DNA of 32,050 nt from Mesorhizobium intechi. GTDB lineage: Bacteria; Pseudomonadota; Alphaproteobacteria; Rhizobiales; Rhizobiaceae. The DNA is taken from the NCBI RefSeq assembly GCF_002879535.1, contig NZ_PNOT02000225.1, positions 1-32,050 on the forward strand. Reading direction: 5' to 3'. Numbering within the stretch: position 1 is the stretch's first letter; the number at the start of each line of letters is the position of its first letter. The notes beneath the pieces are model-generated. The model searched no databases and was not told the origin of the DNA. It saw only the letters and a list, made by a program, of their open reading frames with translations. This document shows, piece by piece, positions 7,489 through 16,071 of this stretch. Both the position numbers and the translations under genes were made by a program.

Positions 7489-7764
7489 ATGAATATCAAG
7501 GCCATCTGCCTCGGCGCTCTTGCACTTTCCGTCCTGAGCGGCGTTACGTTCGCCGGCGCGCTCGACGAACCCGACAACATGCAGCCTTTCTTTACCGACT
7601 CCAGCATGAAGACGATGAAATCGGATGCCGACTTCAAAGCGGCCTGGGGCGCTATGCCAAAGGAAAAGCAGGAGGCCATGAAGAAGGAATGCAACGACGC
7701 AGCGATGAGCAAGCCTCATGCGGAATTCTGCGTGAAGGTGCATCTGATTGGCGGCAACAGCTGA
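7489..7764 (+). CDS. Small exported protein, tandem paralog 2
   Basis: 91 residues, ATG with AAGGA upstream. Signal peptide MNIKAICLGALALSVLSG ending near TFAGA; mature part carries MKTMKSDADFKAAW, MPKEKQEAMKKECNDAAMSK and HAEFC. The pattern MKTMK-x(n)-FKxAW-x(n)-AMKKxCNDxAMSKxHxxFC is shared with the protein at 7020, with the two Cys conserved. The mature proteins are clearly related but diverged, so the duplication is not recent. Function unknown. It precedes the LysR gene at 7987 in the same orientation, 222 bp away, and has its own box-containing promoter. Confidence 0.82.
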   Translation: MNIKAICLGALALSVLSGVTFAGALDEPDNMQPFFTDSSMKTMKSDADFKAAWGAMPKEKQEAMKKECNDAAMSKPHAEFCVKVHLIGGNS

Positions 7765-7986
7765 GCGTCATTCAGCCTTCCAGATTGGAGACGAGCGCGA
7801 TGGCGGGCAGGTTGCTCGCCATCGTCGTTTCTGAAGGGACGTTCCAACCGATGCCGCTGGCGGGATAAATCGACCCATGACGGGCGGCTATCGACTTCAT
7901 AGCCGCGGTGCATTGGCATGGTTGGATGGTTTGCGGCAGGCTCCATCGGCAAAATGCGCACCTAGGCAGTTGAGGGACAGATCGGC

Positions 7987-8901
7987 ATGGACATTCATCA
8001 CATCCGCTACTTCCTTGCCGTCTGCGAGACGCGAAATTTCACGCGCGCCGGCGAGAAGTGCAATGTGACCCAACCCGCGCTATCGCGCGCCATCCAGCAG
8101 CTTGAAGACGAGGTCGGCGGCCTGCTGTTTCGCCGTGAACGGAACCTGACCCACCTCACTGATCTGGGCGTCCTGCTTCGACCGCGTTTCCAGCAGATCC
8201 TCGACGAACTGACCGGTGTTCGGCAGGAGGCGTCGAGGTTTTTGTGTTTGGAGAACGCCAACCTCAAGGTTGGCGTCATGTGCACCATCGGGCCACGCCG
8301 CTTCACCGGCCTGCTGGCCGACTTCAACCGACGCCAGCAGGGCATTCAGCTGCAACTGGTCGAGGGGGTGCCGGCGTCGCTGTGCCAACTTCTTGAATCA
8401 GGGGAAATCGACGTCGCCATAATGGCGTCGAGCAACAGCTTCCCAGATCGGTTCGATGTGACCCCGCTTTATCGCGAACGTTTCGTCCTGGCCTTTCCGA
8501 ACGGGCATCGGCTGGCGCGGAACGACAATGTCGCCATCTCCGAGCTCGACGGTGAAAACTATCTCAGGCGTCTCAACTGTGAGTATCGCGATCACCTCGC
8601 CGGACTGTGCACCGACCGTGGCGTGAAGCTCAGGATATCCTACGCCAGCGAGCGCGAGGACTGGATCCAGAACATGGTTTCAGGCGGATTGGGAATCTGC
8701 TTCATCCCCGAATTCAGCGCGGTGATCCCGGGCTTGCAAGTGCGGCCCGTCATCGATCCTGAGGTCTGGCGGGAAGTGTCGCTGGTGGTCGTGGCGGGGC
8801 GCAGATTCTCGCCGGCGGCATCTGCCTTCGTCAACAGCGTCAAGGCGCATGGCTGGCCGGAAAGCGCCATAGCCCAGGCAATCCGCAAGACCGCCGCCTG
8901 A
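7987..8901 (+). CDS. LysR-family regulator 1
   Basis: 304 residues. The N-terminal winged helix is typical (IRYFLAVCETRNFTRAGEKC, then VTQPALSRAIQQLEDEVGG), followed by a periplasmic-binding-like effector domain from about residue 90 (LKVGVMCTIGPRRFTGLL). GAGGGA lies before the ATG. It is closely related to the two other LysR proteins here (12355 and 18027). It follows the small exported proteins and precedes the cupin-MFS-DUF302 genes, so either group may be a target. The effector is unknown. Upstream at 7926-7946 there is only a weak resemblance to the box block (GGCAGGCTCCAT). Confidence 0.93.
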   Translation: MDIHHIRYFLAVCETRNFTRAGEKCNVTQPALSRAIQQLEDEVGGLLFRRERNLTHLTDLGVLLRPRFQQILDELTGVRQEASRFLCLENANLKVGVMCTIGPRRFTGLLADFNRRQQGIQLQLVEGVPASLCQLLESGEIDVAIMASSNSFPDRFDVTPLYRERFVLAFPNGHRLARNDNVAISELDGENYLRRLNCEYRDHLAGLCTDRGVKLRISYASEREDWIQNMVSGGLGICFIPEFSAVIPGLQVRPVIDPEVWREVSLVVVAGRRFSPAASAFVNSVKAHGWPESAIAQAIRKTAA

Positions 8902-8930
8902 AGCAAAATCCAAGAAATGTCGGCACGACG

Positions 8931-8945
8931 TGGCATGTGTTGCCA
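8931..8945. promoter_or_regulatory. Inverted repeat upstream of the cupin gene
   Basis: TGGCA-TGTGT-TGCCA, a perfect 5-5-5 palindrome 30 bp after the LysR stop and 150 bp before the cupin ATG. It shares GGCAT with the LysR-type boxes but has different arms, so it is listed separately as a possible operator. Confidence 0.35.
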
Positions 8946-9094
8946 TTCGTCTGCGTGCAGCCATGATGGCTCACGATAGTTTTCAGGTATCGTATCGAAA
9001 ACCAGTCAGCATTTCTCTTTCTTCGCAGCTTCGATCACTCTCCCTGTCATGCCCCGCCTCCCGCGTTTGGGCACCGACAAAGGAGAAATACAAC

Positions 9095-9577
9095 ATGGCC
9101 ACCAAGAACATCAACCTCGCGCTTGCGGTTGGTCTGCTTTCCGCAACTGCCGCTTTTTCGGCTGGTCCGGCCTTCGCCGGCGACTGCCCTGCCGGCCAGG
9201 CGGCCACGAGCGACATCCAGGAGCATCCCAGCAAGCCGGTCGGCGTTGTCGACACGGTTCTCTCCGCGATCGACCTGAGCAGTAAGGGCGAGGCCTGGAA
9301 AGGCAACATGCTGCGCCTGCGCAAGCTCGTCGTTCAGCCCGGCGGCGTCGTGCCGTGGCATGAGCACAATGTTCGCCCCGCCAACATCCTGATCGTAGAA
9401 GGTTCGATCACCGAATATCGCAGCACCTGCAAGGTCGGCATCGAGCATCCGGCAGGAGACGTCACCGCCGAGTTCGGCCAGCTCGCACATTGGTGGAAGA
9501 ATAACGGCAAGGTGCCTGCGGTCCTCTACTCGGCCGACGTCCTGCCGCCGGCAATGCACGACGACCACATGATGTAG
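9095..9577 (+). CDS. Exported cupin-domain protein
   Basis: 160 residues. The ATG at 9095 is set by AAGGAG upstream and by the signal peptide (hydrophobic core, cleavage near AFAGD). The mature part is a single cupin: LRKLVVQPGGVVPWHEHNVR, ANILIVEGSITEYRS, then FGQLAHWWKN. His residues in WHEH and AHWW are candidate metal ligands. Two Cys (DCPAG and STCKV) could form a disulfide. Likely a small periplasmic metalloprotein or sensor; no substrate can be named. It begins the cupin-MFS-DUF302 run, 193 bp after the LysR gene. The spacer holds the inverted repeat TGGCATGTGTTGCCA at 8931-8945, a possible operator. Confidence 0.85.
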   Translation: MATKNINLALAVGLLSATAAFSAGPAFAGDCPAGQAATSDIQEHPSKPVGVVDTVLSAIDLSSKGEAWKGNMLRLRKLVVQPGGVVPWHEHNVRPANILIVEGSITEYRSTCKVGIEHPAGDVTAEFGQLAHWWKNNGKVPAVLYSADVLPPAMHDDHMM

Positions 9578-9622
9578 CCGCGCTTCGCGGTCAGCAAATT
9601 CCAGCATCAGCAACTGAGAGTG

Positions 9623-9648
9623 CGTCCTCAGGCATTCGCCTGGGGACG
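9623..9648 (+). other. RNA hairpin between cupin and MFS genes
   Basis: An 11-bp stem with one G-T pair (CGTCCTCAGGC with GCCTGGGGACG) around a four-base loop, ending 20 bp before the MFS ATG. There is no T tract, so it is not a standard terminator; it may protect or separate the upstream part of the transcript. Confidence 0.45.
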
Positions 9649-9667
9649 TGTGGCACGGAGCCTTGTC

Positions 9668-10870
9668 ATGACGACCAGCGAACAGACTGAACCGACGCGG
9701 CTCCGCATGGTTGCGGCTGACAGCTGGCGCTTCGGCCTGATCGCGCTGATCGCGTTTCTTACGCTTGTCGATCTCTTCGCCACCCAGGCCATCTTGCCTT
9801 CGCTGGTGATCAAATTCGGTGTTAGCCGCGCGACTATGGGTTTTGCCGTGAACGCCAGCACGTTCGGCATGGCTGTGGCCGGAGTAGCGGTGGCGCTTTT
9901 CGGCAGGAACCTCGATCGCCGCAATGGCATCTGGATCAGCCTCGCGGTGCTTGCGATCCCGACGACGCTTCTATCGCAGACCGACAGTATCTTGGTCTTC
10001 GCCTTGCTGCGTGTTGCCCAGGGCTTGTGTATGTCGACCGCGTTCACACTGACGATGGCTTACTTGGCTGAGCATCTTTCTGCTCGGGAGACGACCAACG
10101 CCCTTGCGGCCTATGTGACCGGCAACGTCGCCAGCAATTTCTTCGGCAGGCTGATGTCGGCCGCCGTCGCCGATACCTTCGGCATCTCCACCAACTTCCT
10201 CACGTTCGCCGCCCTCAACCTTATTGGCGCAGCTCTTGTCTGGTTCACGCTGCAGAAGACATCCGCAATGACGCGCGCCGCCGCGACAGGCGAGTCTGGT
10301 CGCGCGGCATGGAAGGGGCCGCTGGGCAACGCTGAACTACGCGCCTGCTTCGTGATCGGCTTCCTGATCCTCTTCGTCTTCATCGGCACTTTCACCTATG
10401 TGAACTTCCAGCTCGTCACCGCGCCGCTGTCGCTGTCGCCGATGGCGCTGGGGCTGGTGTATTTCGTCTTCCTGCCTTCCATGCTGACCACACCTCTTGC
10501 CGGGCGGGTTGCAGCGAGGCTCGGGCCAAGGATCGGGATCGGTGCAACACTTGCGTTGGCCATCCTGGGCTTGCTTCTGCTTCTGGCGAGCAGCCTGCCG
10601 GTGGTGCTCGTGGGAATGGCGTTGGTCGCCATTGGCACCTTCCTGGCACAGGCAATCGCCACCGGGCATGTTAGCAGGACCGCGTCACGTGACCGCGCCG
10701 CCGCGAGCGGCATCTATCTCGCATCCTACTATGCAGGCGGGCTCGCCGGCAGCTTCGTCATTGGACAGGTCTACGACCGGATCGGCTGGACCGCATGCGT
10801 GACGGTGCTCGCCGCAGTCCTGGCTTGCGCCATCGCGGTGGCGCGCGTGCTGCAAACGCCAAGGACCTGA
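9668..10870 (+). CDS. MFS efflux transporter
   Basis: 400 residues with about 12 hydrophobic helices. The start at 9668 is favoured by GGAG seven bases upstream; the frame is open further up but without a site. The loop after helix 2 reads FGRNLDRRNGIW, the variant of the MFS A-motif, and helix 4 carries LLRVAQGLCMSTAFTL, as in drug-efflux members. Helix 5 region AYVTGNVASNFFGR and helix 11 YLASYYAGGLAGSFVIGQVYDR resemble YnfM/arabinose-efflux-type carriers. It probably exports a small molecule across the inner membrane. It is 90 bp after the cupin gene and 43 bp before the DUF302 gene, so one operon is likely. Confidence 0.9.
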   Translation: MTTSEQTEPTRLRMVAADSWRFGLIALIAFLTLVDLFATQAILPSLVIKFGVSRATMGFAVNASTFGMAVAGVAVALFGRNLDRRNGIWISLAVLAIPTTLLSQTDSILVFALLRVAQGLCMSTAFTLTMAYLAEHLSARETTNALAAYVTGNVASNFFGRLMSAAVADTFGISTNFLTFAALNLIGAALVWFTLQKTSAMTRAAATGESGRAAWKGPLGNAELRACFVIGFLILFVFIGTFTYVNFQLVTAPLSLSPMALGLVYFVFLPSMLTTPLAGRVAARLGPRIGIGATLALAILGLLLLLASSLPVVLVGMALVAIGTFLAQAIATGHVSRTASRDRAAASGIYLASYYAGGLAGSFVIGQVYDRIGWTACVTVLAAVLACAIAVARVLQTPRT

Positions 10871-10913
10871 GACCGAACGACCAAAACTAGGCAAATCCAA
10901 CAAGGAGACTGAC

Positions 10914-11378
10914 ATGAACAGCTACATGAGGACCATGATTGCCGGCGCCGCCGTGCTGATGGCCGTCGTCGTCCCGGCGGCCGCTTCGGATGGTGTCGTC
11001 ACGGTAAAGAGCGACTACTCGGTCGCCGAGACCGTCGCCCGCATCAGGAAGGATGTCCTCAAGAAGGGCATCAAGTTCTTCGGCGTCATCGACCAGGCAA
11101 AGCTCGGCAAGGACGCCGGCAACGACGTCAAGCCGTCGCGGCTGGTGATGTTCGGCAACCCGGCGCTCGGCACGACCTTCATCACCTCCAATCCCGAGGC
11201 CGGTCTCGACTGGCCCGTCCGCGTCCTGGTCTACCAGACCTCGGATGGAACGGTTTATGCCGCCTACAGTGATTTTGCCTGGATCGCCAAGCGGCATGGC
11301 ATCACCGACCGCGAGGCCCAGTTCAAGATGGCAACCGAAGTCATCCAGTCCGTGACCTCGACGATCAAAAAGAATTGA
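10914..11378 (+). CDS. Exported DUF302-domain protein
   Basis: 154 residues with AAGGAG before the ATG and a signal peptide ending VPAAASD (about residue 25). The mature part is a single DUF302 domain: VTVKSDYSVAETVARIRKDVLKKGIKFF near its start, SRLVMFGNPALGTTFITSNP, LDWPVRVLVYQ, and VYAAYSDFAWIAKRH. Family members are small periplasmic or secreted proteins of unknown biochemistry, often found near redox or metal-stress genes. It is the last gene of the cupin-MFS run and meets the minus-strand LysR gene tail to tail. Confidence 0.88.
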   Translation: MNSYMRTMIAGAAVLMAVVVPAAASDGVVTVKSDYSVAETVARIRKDVLKKGIKFFGVIDQAKLGKDAGNDVKPSRLVMFGNPALGTTFITSNPEAGLDWPVRVLVYQTSDGTVYAAYSDFAWIAKRHGITDREAQFKMATEVIQSVTSTIKKN

Positions 11379-11443
11379 GTGCGGATGAGGCGAAGGGGAT
11401 CCGCCGCCCGTCATTACGAGGCGAGCCTGTTTCTCGCGAGAGG

Positions 11444-12355
11444 CTACTCGGCGGCGGACAATGCCATCGCCCGCCCGCCGAACCACCTTTTCTGCGTAGC
11501 CTCGCGCACCAGCGCGCCAACCGCTGGGGAATGCCTGCGGCCGCGCACGGTGACAAGATTGACCTCGCGCCAGAATTCCGGGTCGGTGATCGGTAGGGCC
11601 ACCACTCCGGGATGCTTGGCGGTATGCTCCGGCATGAAACCAAAACCAAGACCGGCAGCGATCATCGCGAGTGTCCAATCGTCGCGATCGCTCCAGTAAA
11701 CGGGGCTGACGGTAACGCCTTGTTCAGAGAGAACGGCATCGGCATAGCCGGCAAATTCGCAGTTGTTGCGGTGGATGTAGCTTTCATTGCTCATGTCTCT
11801 CACTTGCACGTTACGCTGGTTGGCGAGGCGATGGGTCAGATGGACGGCCATCACCATCTGCTCGCGGAAAAGCGGCAAGGAGTGCACTTCTTCGTCGGAC
11901 GCGTTCGACGGCAATGCATAGATAGCGGCCTCGAGATCACCCTCTAGAAGCCGTCGGCGCAAGCTCGGCGCGTCGGCATCGCAAAGATGCAGCTCTACGC
12001 CCGGGTGATGGGCGCGGACGGACGATATGAGCTCTATGATCTCGTCGGGAGCGATTGTGCTCATGATACCGACCCTGAGCGGGGTCTTCTTCAAATGCAC
12101 GTATTGCTCGGCAATCTGCTTTGCCTGGCGAGAGTTCTCGAAAACACCCTCGAGATAGGTCTCGACCATGCGGCCTAGCTCCGTCAGGTGTGTGAAGCGT
12201 CTCTCACGATGAAAAAGGGCGCCGCCAAATTCATCCTCAAGCAGCTTGATGGCGCGTGAAAGCGCGGGCTGCGTCACGTTGCACTCCTCCGCCGCCCGGG
12301 TGAAGTTCAATTCCTTCGCGACGGCCAAGAAATATCTGACCTGGCTGATCTCCAC
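11444..12355 (-). CDS. LysR-family regulator 2
   Basis: 303 residues from GTG 12355, which has GAGGGGAG five bases upstream and aligns with the starts of the other two LysR proteins; the longer frame adds 12 residues not shared by them. HTH region: VRYFLAVAKELNFTRAAEEC, then NVTQPALSRAIKLLEDEFGG. The effector domain starts near residue 90 (LRVGIMSTIAPDEIIELI). It is divergent from bdhA with a 270-bp spacer carrying a LysR-type box at 12493, the classic arrangement for self-control and control of the divergent operon. The effector cannot be inferred. Confidence 0.92.
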   Translation of the reverse strand: MEISQVRYFLAVAKELNFTRAAEECNVTQPALSRAIKLLEDEFGGALFHRERRFTHLTELGRMVETYLEGVFENSRQAKQIAEQYVHLKKTPLRVGIMSTIAPDEIIELISSVRAHHPGVELHLCDADAPSLRRRLLEGDLEAAIYALPSNASDEEVHSLPLFREQMVMAVHLTHRLANQRNVQVRDMSNESYIHRNNCEFAGYADAVLSEQGVTVSPVYWSDRDDWTLAMIAAGLGFGFMPEHTAKHPGVVALPITDPEFWREVNLVTVRGRRHSPAVGALVREATQKRWFGGRAMALSAAE

Positions 12356-12492
12356 GGCAACTCCCCTCGACGGGCGAGCATACGGCACCACCCGTGTTGC
12401 GGCTCAATCTTACTAGCTGCCCCAACGTCAAACAACCCAGCCTTCAGGTCTACATCGTCGCCGCATCGGTCAGACCGTCGGCTATCGAATCC

Positions 12493-12507
12493 ATGTCTCA
12501 ACGGCAT
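12493..12507. promoter_or_regulatory. LysR-type box in the LysR/bdhA divergent region
   Basis: ATGTCTCAACGGCAT: matches the consensus ATGY-N6-GGCAT and T-N11-A. It is 138 bp from the LysR 2 start and 119 bp from the bdhA start. Confidence 0.5.
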
Positions 12508-12625
12508 TTCCGCTGCTTCGGGCTGCTCGCCATACTTGATCAGGATTTCTGACCTGGGCGCGAAGACCGTTGCCCGCAGTGGCTGCAGAATGGCTCTGCC
12601 GCGCCTCCAACAGAAGGACACGACG

Positions 12626-13408
12626 ATGCTCAGAGGAAAGACGGCGCTGATAACAGGCTCGACCAGCGGCATCGGCCAAGGCATTGCCGAAGCTTTCGCG
12701 GCCAAGGGCTGCAACATCGTTCTCAATGGCTTTGGCGATGCCGATGAGATCGAGCGCCTGCGGGCAAAGCTGGCCGCCGACCACAAGGTGACCGTTCGCT
12801 ACGACAATGCGGACATGAGCAAAGGCGATGCAATCACGGCGATGATGGACAAGGCCATCGCAGAATTCGGGGCGATCGACATCCTGGTCAACAACGCCGG
12901 CATCCAGCATGTGGCGCCGATCGACGACTTCCCGATCGAGAAATGGGAAGCCGTTGTGGCGATCGATCTGATGTCGTCGTTCTACACGATCCGGCGCGCC
13001 CTGCAGGCGATGAAAGAGCGCAAATGGGGCCGCATCATCAACGTCGCTTCGGCCCACGCCCTCGTCGCCTCACCATACAAATCCGCCTACGTCGCAGCCA
13101 AACACGGCGTTGCCGGCCTGACCAAGACGGTGGCGCTGGAAGTGGCCGAGCAGGGCATCACGGTCAATGCGGTTTGCCCCGGCTACGTGCTCACCCCGCT
13201 GGTGGAAAAACAGATACCGGACACGGCCAAGGCGCGCGGGATCACCGAACAGCAAGTGATCAAGGATGTGCTTCTGGCCGCACAGCCGACCAAGCAGTTC
13301 GTAACGGTCGAGCAGGTTGCGTCGCTCTGTCTGTTTTTGGCCTCGGACGATGCGGCCTCGATCACCGGCGCCATCATGCCGATCGAAGGCGGCTGGACTG
13401 CCCACTGA
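12626..13408 (+). CDS. bdhA: D-3-hydroxybutyrate dehydrogenase
   Basis: 260 residues, the exact length of the family. ATG 12626 has AAGGA seven bases upstream. Short-chain dehydrogenase signatures are complete: TGSTSGIG cofactor loop, NNAGIQHVAPI, the catalytic Ser in INVASAHALVAS, and SAYVAAKHG with the Tyr-x-x-x-Lys pair. AICPGYVLTPL-like (AVCPGYVLTPLVEKQIPD) and QPTKQFVTVEQVA are specific to 3-hydroxybutyrate dehydrogenases. It oxidises D-3-hydroxybutyrate to acetoacetate with NAD in the cytoplasm, the step after polyhydroxybutyrate depolymerisation. It leads an operon with the patatin (26 bp spacing) and the flavoprotein. Confidence 0.96.
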   Translation: MLRGKTALITGSTSGIGQGIAEAFAAKGCNIVLNGFGDADEIERLRAKLAADHKVTVRYDNADMSKGDAITAMMDKAIAEFGAIDILVNNAGIQHVAPIDDFPIEKWEAVVAIDLMSSFYTIRRALQAMKERKWGRIINVASAHALVASPYKSAYVAAKHGVAGLTKTVALEVAEQGITVNAVCPGYVLTPLVEKQIPDTAKARGITEQQVIKDVLLAAQPTKQFVTVEQVASLCLFLASDDAASITGAIMPIEGGWTAH

Positions 13409-13434
13409 AACCGGCAAGGAGGAACGCAAACGCC

Positions 13435-14592
13435 ATGAACAAGATCTCTCGAAATCCCTCGACGTCGGAACCCGTGCCGGAGGCCGCTCGTATGGCTGAG
13501 GGTTCGGTCAAGCGACAGACCGTATTGGTGTTGCAGGGCGGCGGCGCTCTCGGCGCCTATCAGGCGGGCGTCTACCAGGCCCTCGTCGAGGGCGGGGTCG
13601 AACCGGACTGGGTCATCGGCACCTCGATCGGCGCCATCAACGCGGCACTGATCGCCGGAAACGAACCGCAGGACCGCCTGCCGAGGCTGCGCGAGTTCTG
13701 GGATGGCGTCGGCCGCAGCAGCCCGCTCGACGAGTTTTTCCGGATGATGGTTCCGAGCAACATCTTTGCCAATATGGGCACGGTGATGCGCGGCATACCG
13801 GGGTTCTTCGCACCGAACCCAAGCGCTATGTTCGGGGTCAATCGCGAAGTCGGTGTGGAGAATGCCTCCTACTACACCACGGATCCCCTCAAGCGGACGC
13901 TGGACAATTTGATCGACTTCGATTGCCTCAACAGGCGCCATACGCGGCTGACCGTTGGCGCGGTCAACGTCAACACTAGCGAACTCAAATACTTCGATAC
14001 CCGTGAGATGACGCTGTCGGCGGCGCACATCATGGCGTCGGGCGCCTTGCCACCGGCCTTCCCGGCAGTCTGCATCGACGGCGAGCCCTATTGGGACGGC
14101 GGCATCTATTCGAACACGCCCATCGAGGTCGTCCTGGACGAGCGCCCACGGCGCGACGCGCTGATCTTTGCCGTCAACATGTGGCAGCCGCGCGCGACGG
14201 AGCCGAAATCGATCTGGCAGGTCATGGGGCGGCAGAAGGATCTCCAATATGCCAGCCGCGGCAGAAGCCATGTGGCGCGACAGGAGCAACTGCATCGCCT
14301 GCGGCATGTCGTGCGCGAAATGGGAAAGCTGGTTCCCGAGGAACAGCGCGAGGATCCGATGTTCAAGGAACTCGCATCCTATGGCTGCCCCTCTGTCATG
14401 CATCTCGTTCGGTTGCTTTCGCCACGCCTGGATGGCGAGGACCACACCAAGGACATCGACTTCACGCGCGCCGGCATCCGCACGCGCTGGCAGGCGGGAT
14501 ACGAACATGGCCAGCGCGTGCTCTCGGAAAAGCCGTGGGAGTGCGAGGTCGACATGCTGCAGGGCATCGTCATCCACGAATCGCAGGAATGA
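13435..14592 (+). CDS. Patatin-like phospholipase/lipase with C-terminal DUF3734-type region
   Basis: 385 residues. AAGGAGG lies 12 bases before ATG 13435, somewhat far, but no better start is seen. The patatin domain is intact: GGGALGAYQAG oxyanion loop (about residues 35-45), GTSIGA with the nucleophile Ser64, and the DGG dyad Asp221 in PYWDGGIYSNTPI. The C-terminal 130 residues (SRGRSHVARQEQLHRLRHVV to the end) fit the DUF3734 extension common in rhizobial members. It is cytoplasmic, with no signal peptide. Pairing with bdhA is common in rhizobia and suggests a part in polyhydroxybutyrate or lipid turnover; the actual ester substrate is unknown. Confidence 0.92.
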   Translation: MNKISRNPSTSEPVPEAARMAEGSVKRQTVLVLQGGGALGAYQAGVYQALVEGGVEPDWVIGTSIGAINAALIAGNEPQDRLPRLREFWDGVGRSSPLDEFFRMMVPSNIFANMGTVMRGIPGFFAPNPSAMFGVNREVGVENASYYTTDPLKRTLDNLIDFDCLNRRHTRLTVGAVNVNTSELKYFDTREMTLSAAHIMASGALPPAFPAVCIDGEPYWDGGIYSNTPIEVVLDERPRRDALIFAVNMWQPRATEPKSIWQVMGRQKDLQYASRGRSHVARQEQLHRLRHVVREMGKLVPEEQREDPMFKELASYGCPSVMHLVRLLSPRLDGEDHTKDIDFTRAGIRTRWQAGYEHGQRVLSEKPWECEVDMLQGIVIHESQE

Positions 14593-14626
14593 CCGGCCAG
14601 CGCCCCGGAAACGACGGAGAATACCG

Positions 14627-16021
14627 ATGCAGATCATCACCCCCGGCATGCGGCTCGTCCCCGAGGCAGTGCTTGCCAACGACGCGGCTCTTTTCCGCGC
14701 GATTCCGGAGACACGTTCCCATGCGGACACATCACTGCATCGCGTGGTCATCGTCGGCGGCGGCGCGGGCGGGCTGGAGCTGGCGACGCGTCTTGGCCGC
14801 AAGTTCGGCAAGCGACGGCTTTCCGTCACGCTGGTCGACCGCAACCGCACCCATATCTGGAAGCCGCTGCTGCATGAGGTGGCATCGGGCGCCTTGAACG
14901 CGTCACACGACGCTGTCGAATACATCGCCCATGCCAGCCGTCATCACTATCGATACCGCATCGGTGAAGTCGTGGGCATCGACCGCGCCAGGCGCCAGGT
15001 CTTTGTCGCGCCCAGCTTCGACGATGACGGCCGGCAGGTCATCCCGCCGCGCGTGCTGGGCTACGACACGCTGGTCATGGCTGTCGGCAGCGTCAGCAAC
15101 GATTTCGGCACGCCGGGCGCCGCGCGCCACGCCATTTCGCTGGATACGGCGGAGCAGGCCGCCCGTTTCAACAAGCGCATGATCGACGCGTGCCTGCGCG
15201 CCAACGCGCAATACGAGCAGCTGTCGCCCGGCCAGCTCCATTGCGTCATCGTCGGCGCTGGGGCCACCGGCGTGGAGCTGGCCGCCGAACTGCACAAGTC
15301 GATGCGGGAAATTGCATCGCACAATCTCGACAATATCGACTTCGAAAGACTGATCCGGATCACGATCGTTGAAGCGGGCCCGCGGATCCTTCCGGCCCTG
15401 CCGGAGCACATCGCGCAGGCTTCTGCACGTCTGCTCGTCAAGCTCGGCGTGCAGATACGGTGCGGCATCAAGGTCAGCGAGGTGACGGAGGACGGCGTCA
15501 GGCTCGGCGAGAAATTGTTCGTGCCGGCCGAGCTCGTGGTCTGGGCGGCCGGGATCAAGGCCCCGGATTTCCTGAAAAAGCTCGATGGCCTCGAAACGGA
15601 TCGCATCAACCGCCTGGTCGTGGATGAGACACTCCAAGCCGGGGAGGACGAAAACGTGTTTGCAATCGGCGACTGCGCAAGCTGTGTTCTGCCTGGCGGA
15701 GGCGACCCATTGCCGCCGCGCGCTCAGACCGCCCATCAGCAGGCCGATCACCTGGTCGAGGTGATTGCCGCGCGCCTCGAGGTACGGGCCGCGCCGGCTT
15801 TTCGCTATCGAGACTATGGATCCCTTGTTTCGCTCGCCGACTACGACTCATTCGGCAGCCTGATCGGCGGGCTGAAGATTGAAGGTCTGCTCGCCCGGCT
15901 GGTTTATCGCTCGCTCTACAAACTGCATCTCAAGGCGGTGCACGGCCTCGCGAAGACCACCCTGGATTCGATTGGCGAGATGGTGGCGAGGCGCACCAGG
16001 TCTCGGATCAAGCTTCATTAG
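14627..16021 (+). CDS. NDH-2-like FAD-dependent NAD(P)H dehydrogenase
   Basis: 464 residues from ATG 14627 with GGAG upstream. Two dinucleotide-binding folds are present: VVIVGGGAGGLELATRLG (FAD, about residues 38-55) and CVIVGAGATGVELAAEL (NADH, about 207-223). The FAD-closing motif ENVFAIGDCA is near residue 345. An N-terminal extension of 36 residues precedes the first fold. The C-terminus (LKIEGLLARLVYRSLYKLHL) is amphipathic and would sit on the membrane as in type II NADH dehydrogenases. It probably moves electrons from NADH to quinone, re-oxidising the NADH made by the bdhA product. It ends a three-gene operon. Confidence 0.92.
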   Translation: MQIITPGMRLVPEAVLANDAALFRAIPETRSHADTSLHRVVIVGGGAGGLELATRLGRKFGKRRLSVTLVDRNRTHIWKPLLHEVASGALNASHDAVEYIAHASRHHYRYRIGEVVGIDRARRQVFVAPSFDDDGRQVIPPRVLGYDTLVMAVGSVSNDFGTPGAARHAISLDTAEQAARFNKRMIDACLRANAQYEQLSPGQLHCVIVGAGATGVELAAELHKSMREIASHNLDNIDFERLIRITIVEAGPRILPALPEHIAQASARLLVKLGVQIRCGIKVSEVTEDGVRLGEKLFVPAELVVWAAGIKAPDFLKKLDGLETDRINRLVVDETLQAGEDENVFAIGDCASCVLPGGGDPLPPRAQTAHQQADHLVEVIAARLEVRAAPAFRYRDYGSLVSLADYDSFGSLIGGLKIEGLLARLVYRSLYKLHLKAVHGLAKTTLDSIGEMVARRTRSRIKLH

Positions 16022-16071
16022 CGCGGAGGGGAGAGCAGGGGCTTCGCGTCACGGTCCACATCAATGACATG

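Noticed and set aside
7926..7946. Possible further LysR box upstream of LysR 1 (ATGGTTTGCGGCAGGCTCCAT)
   Set aside because: Arm spacing is one base short and the second arm lacks the final AT; CTCCAT alone is not enough.
8931..8945. Counting the cupin upstream palindrome as a member of the ATGY-N6-GGCAT set
   Set aside because: Arms are TGGCA/TGCCA with N5, a different motif; kept only as a separate possible operator.
13183..14925. 580-codon open frame on the minus strand across bdhA, the patatin and the NDH-2 start
   Set aside because: It is antisense to three clearly recognised genes with motifs, has no domain and low-complexity Arg/Ala-rich composition typical of GC-rich shadow frames.
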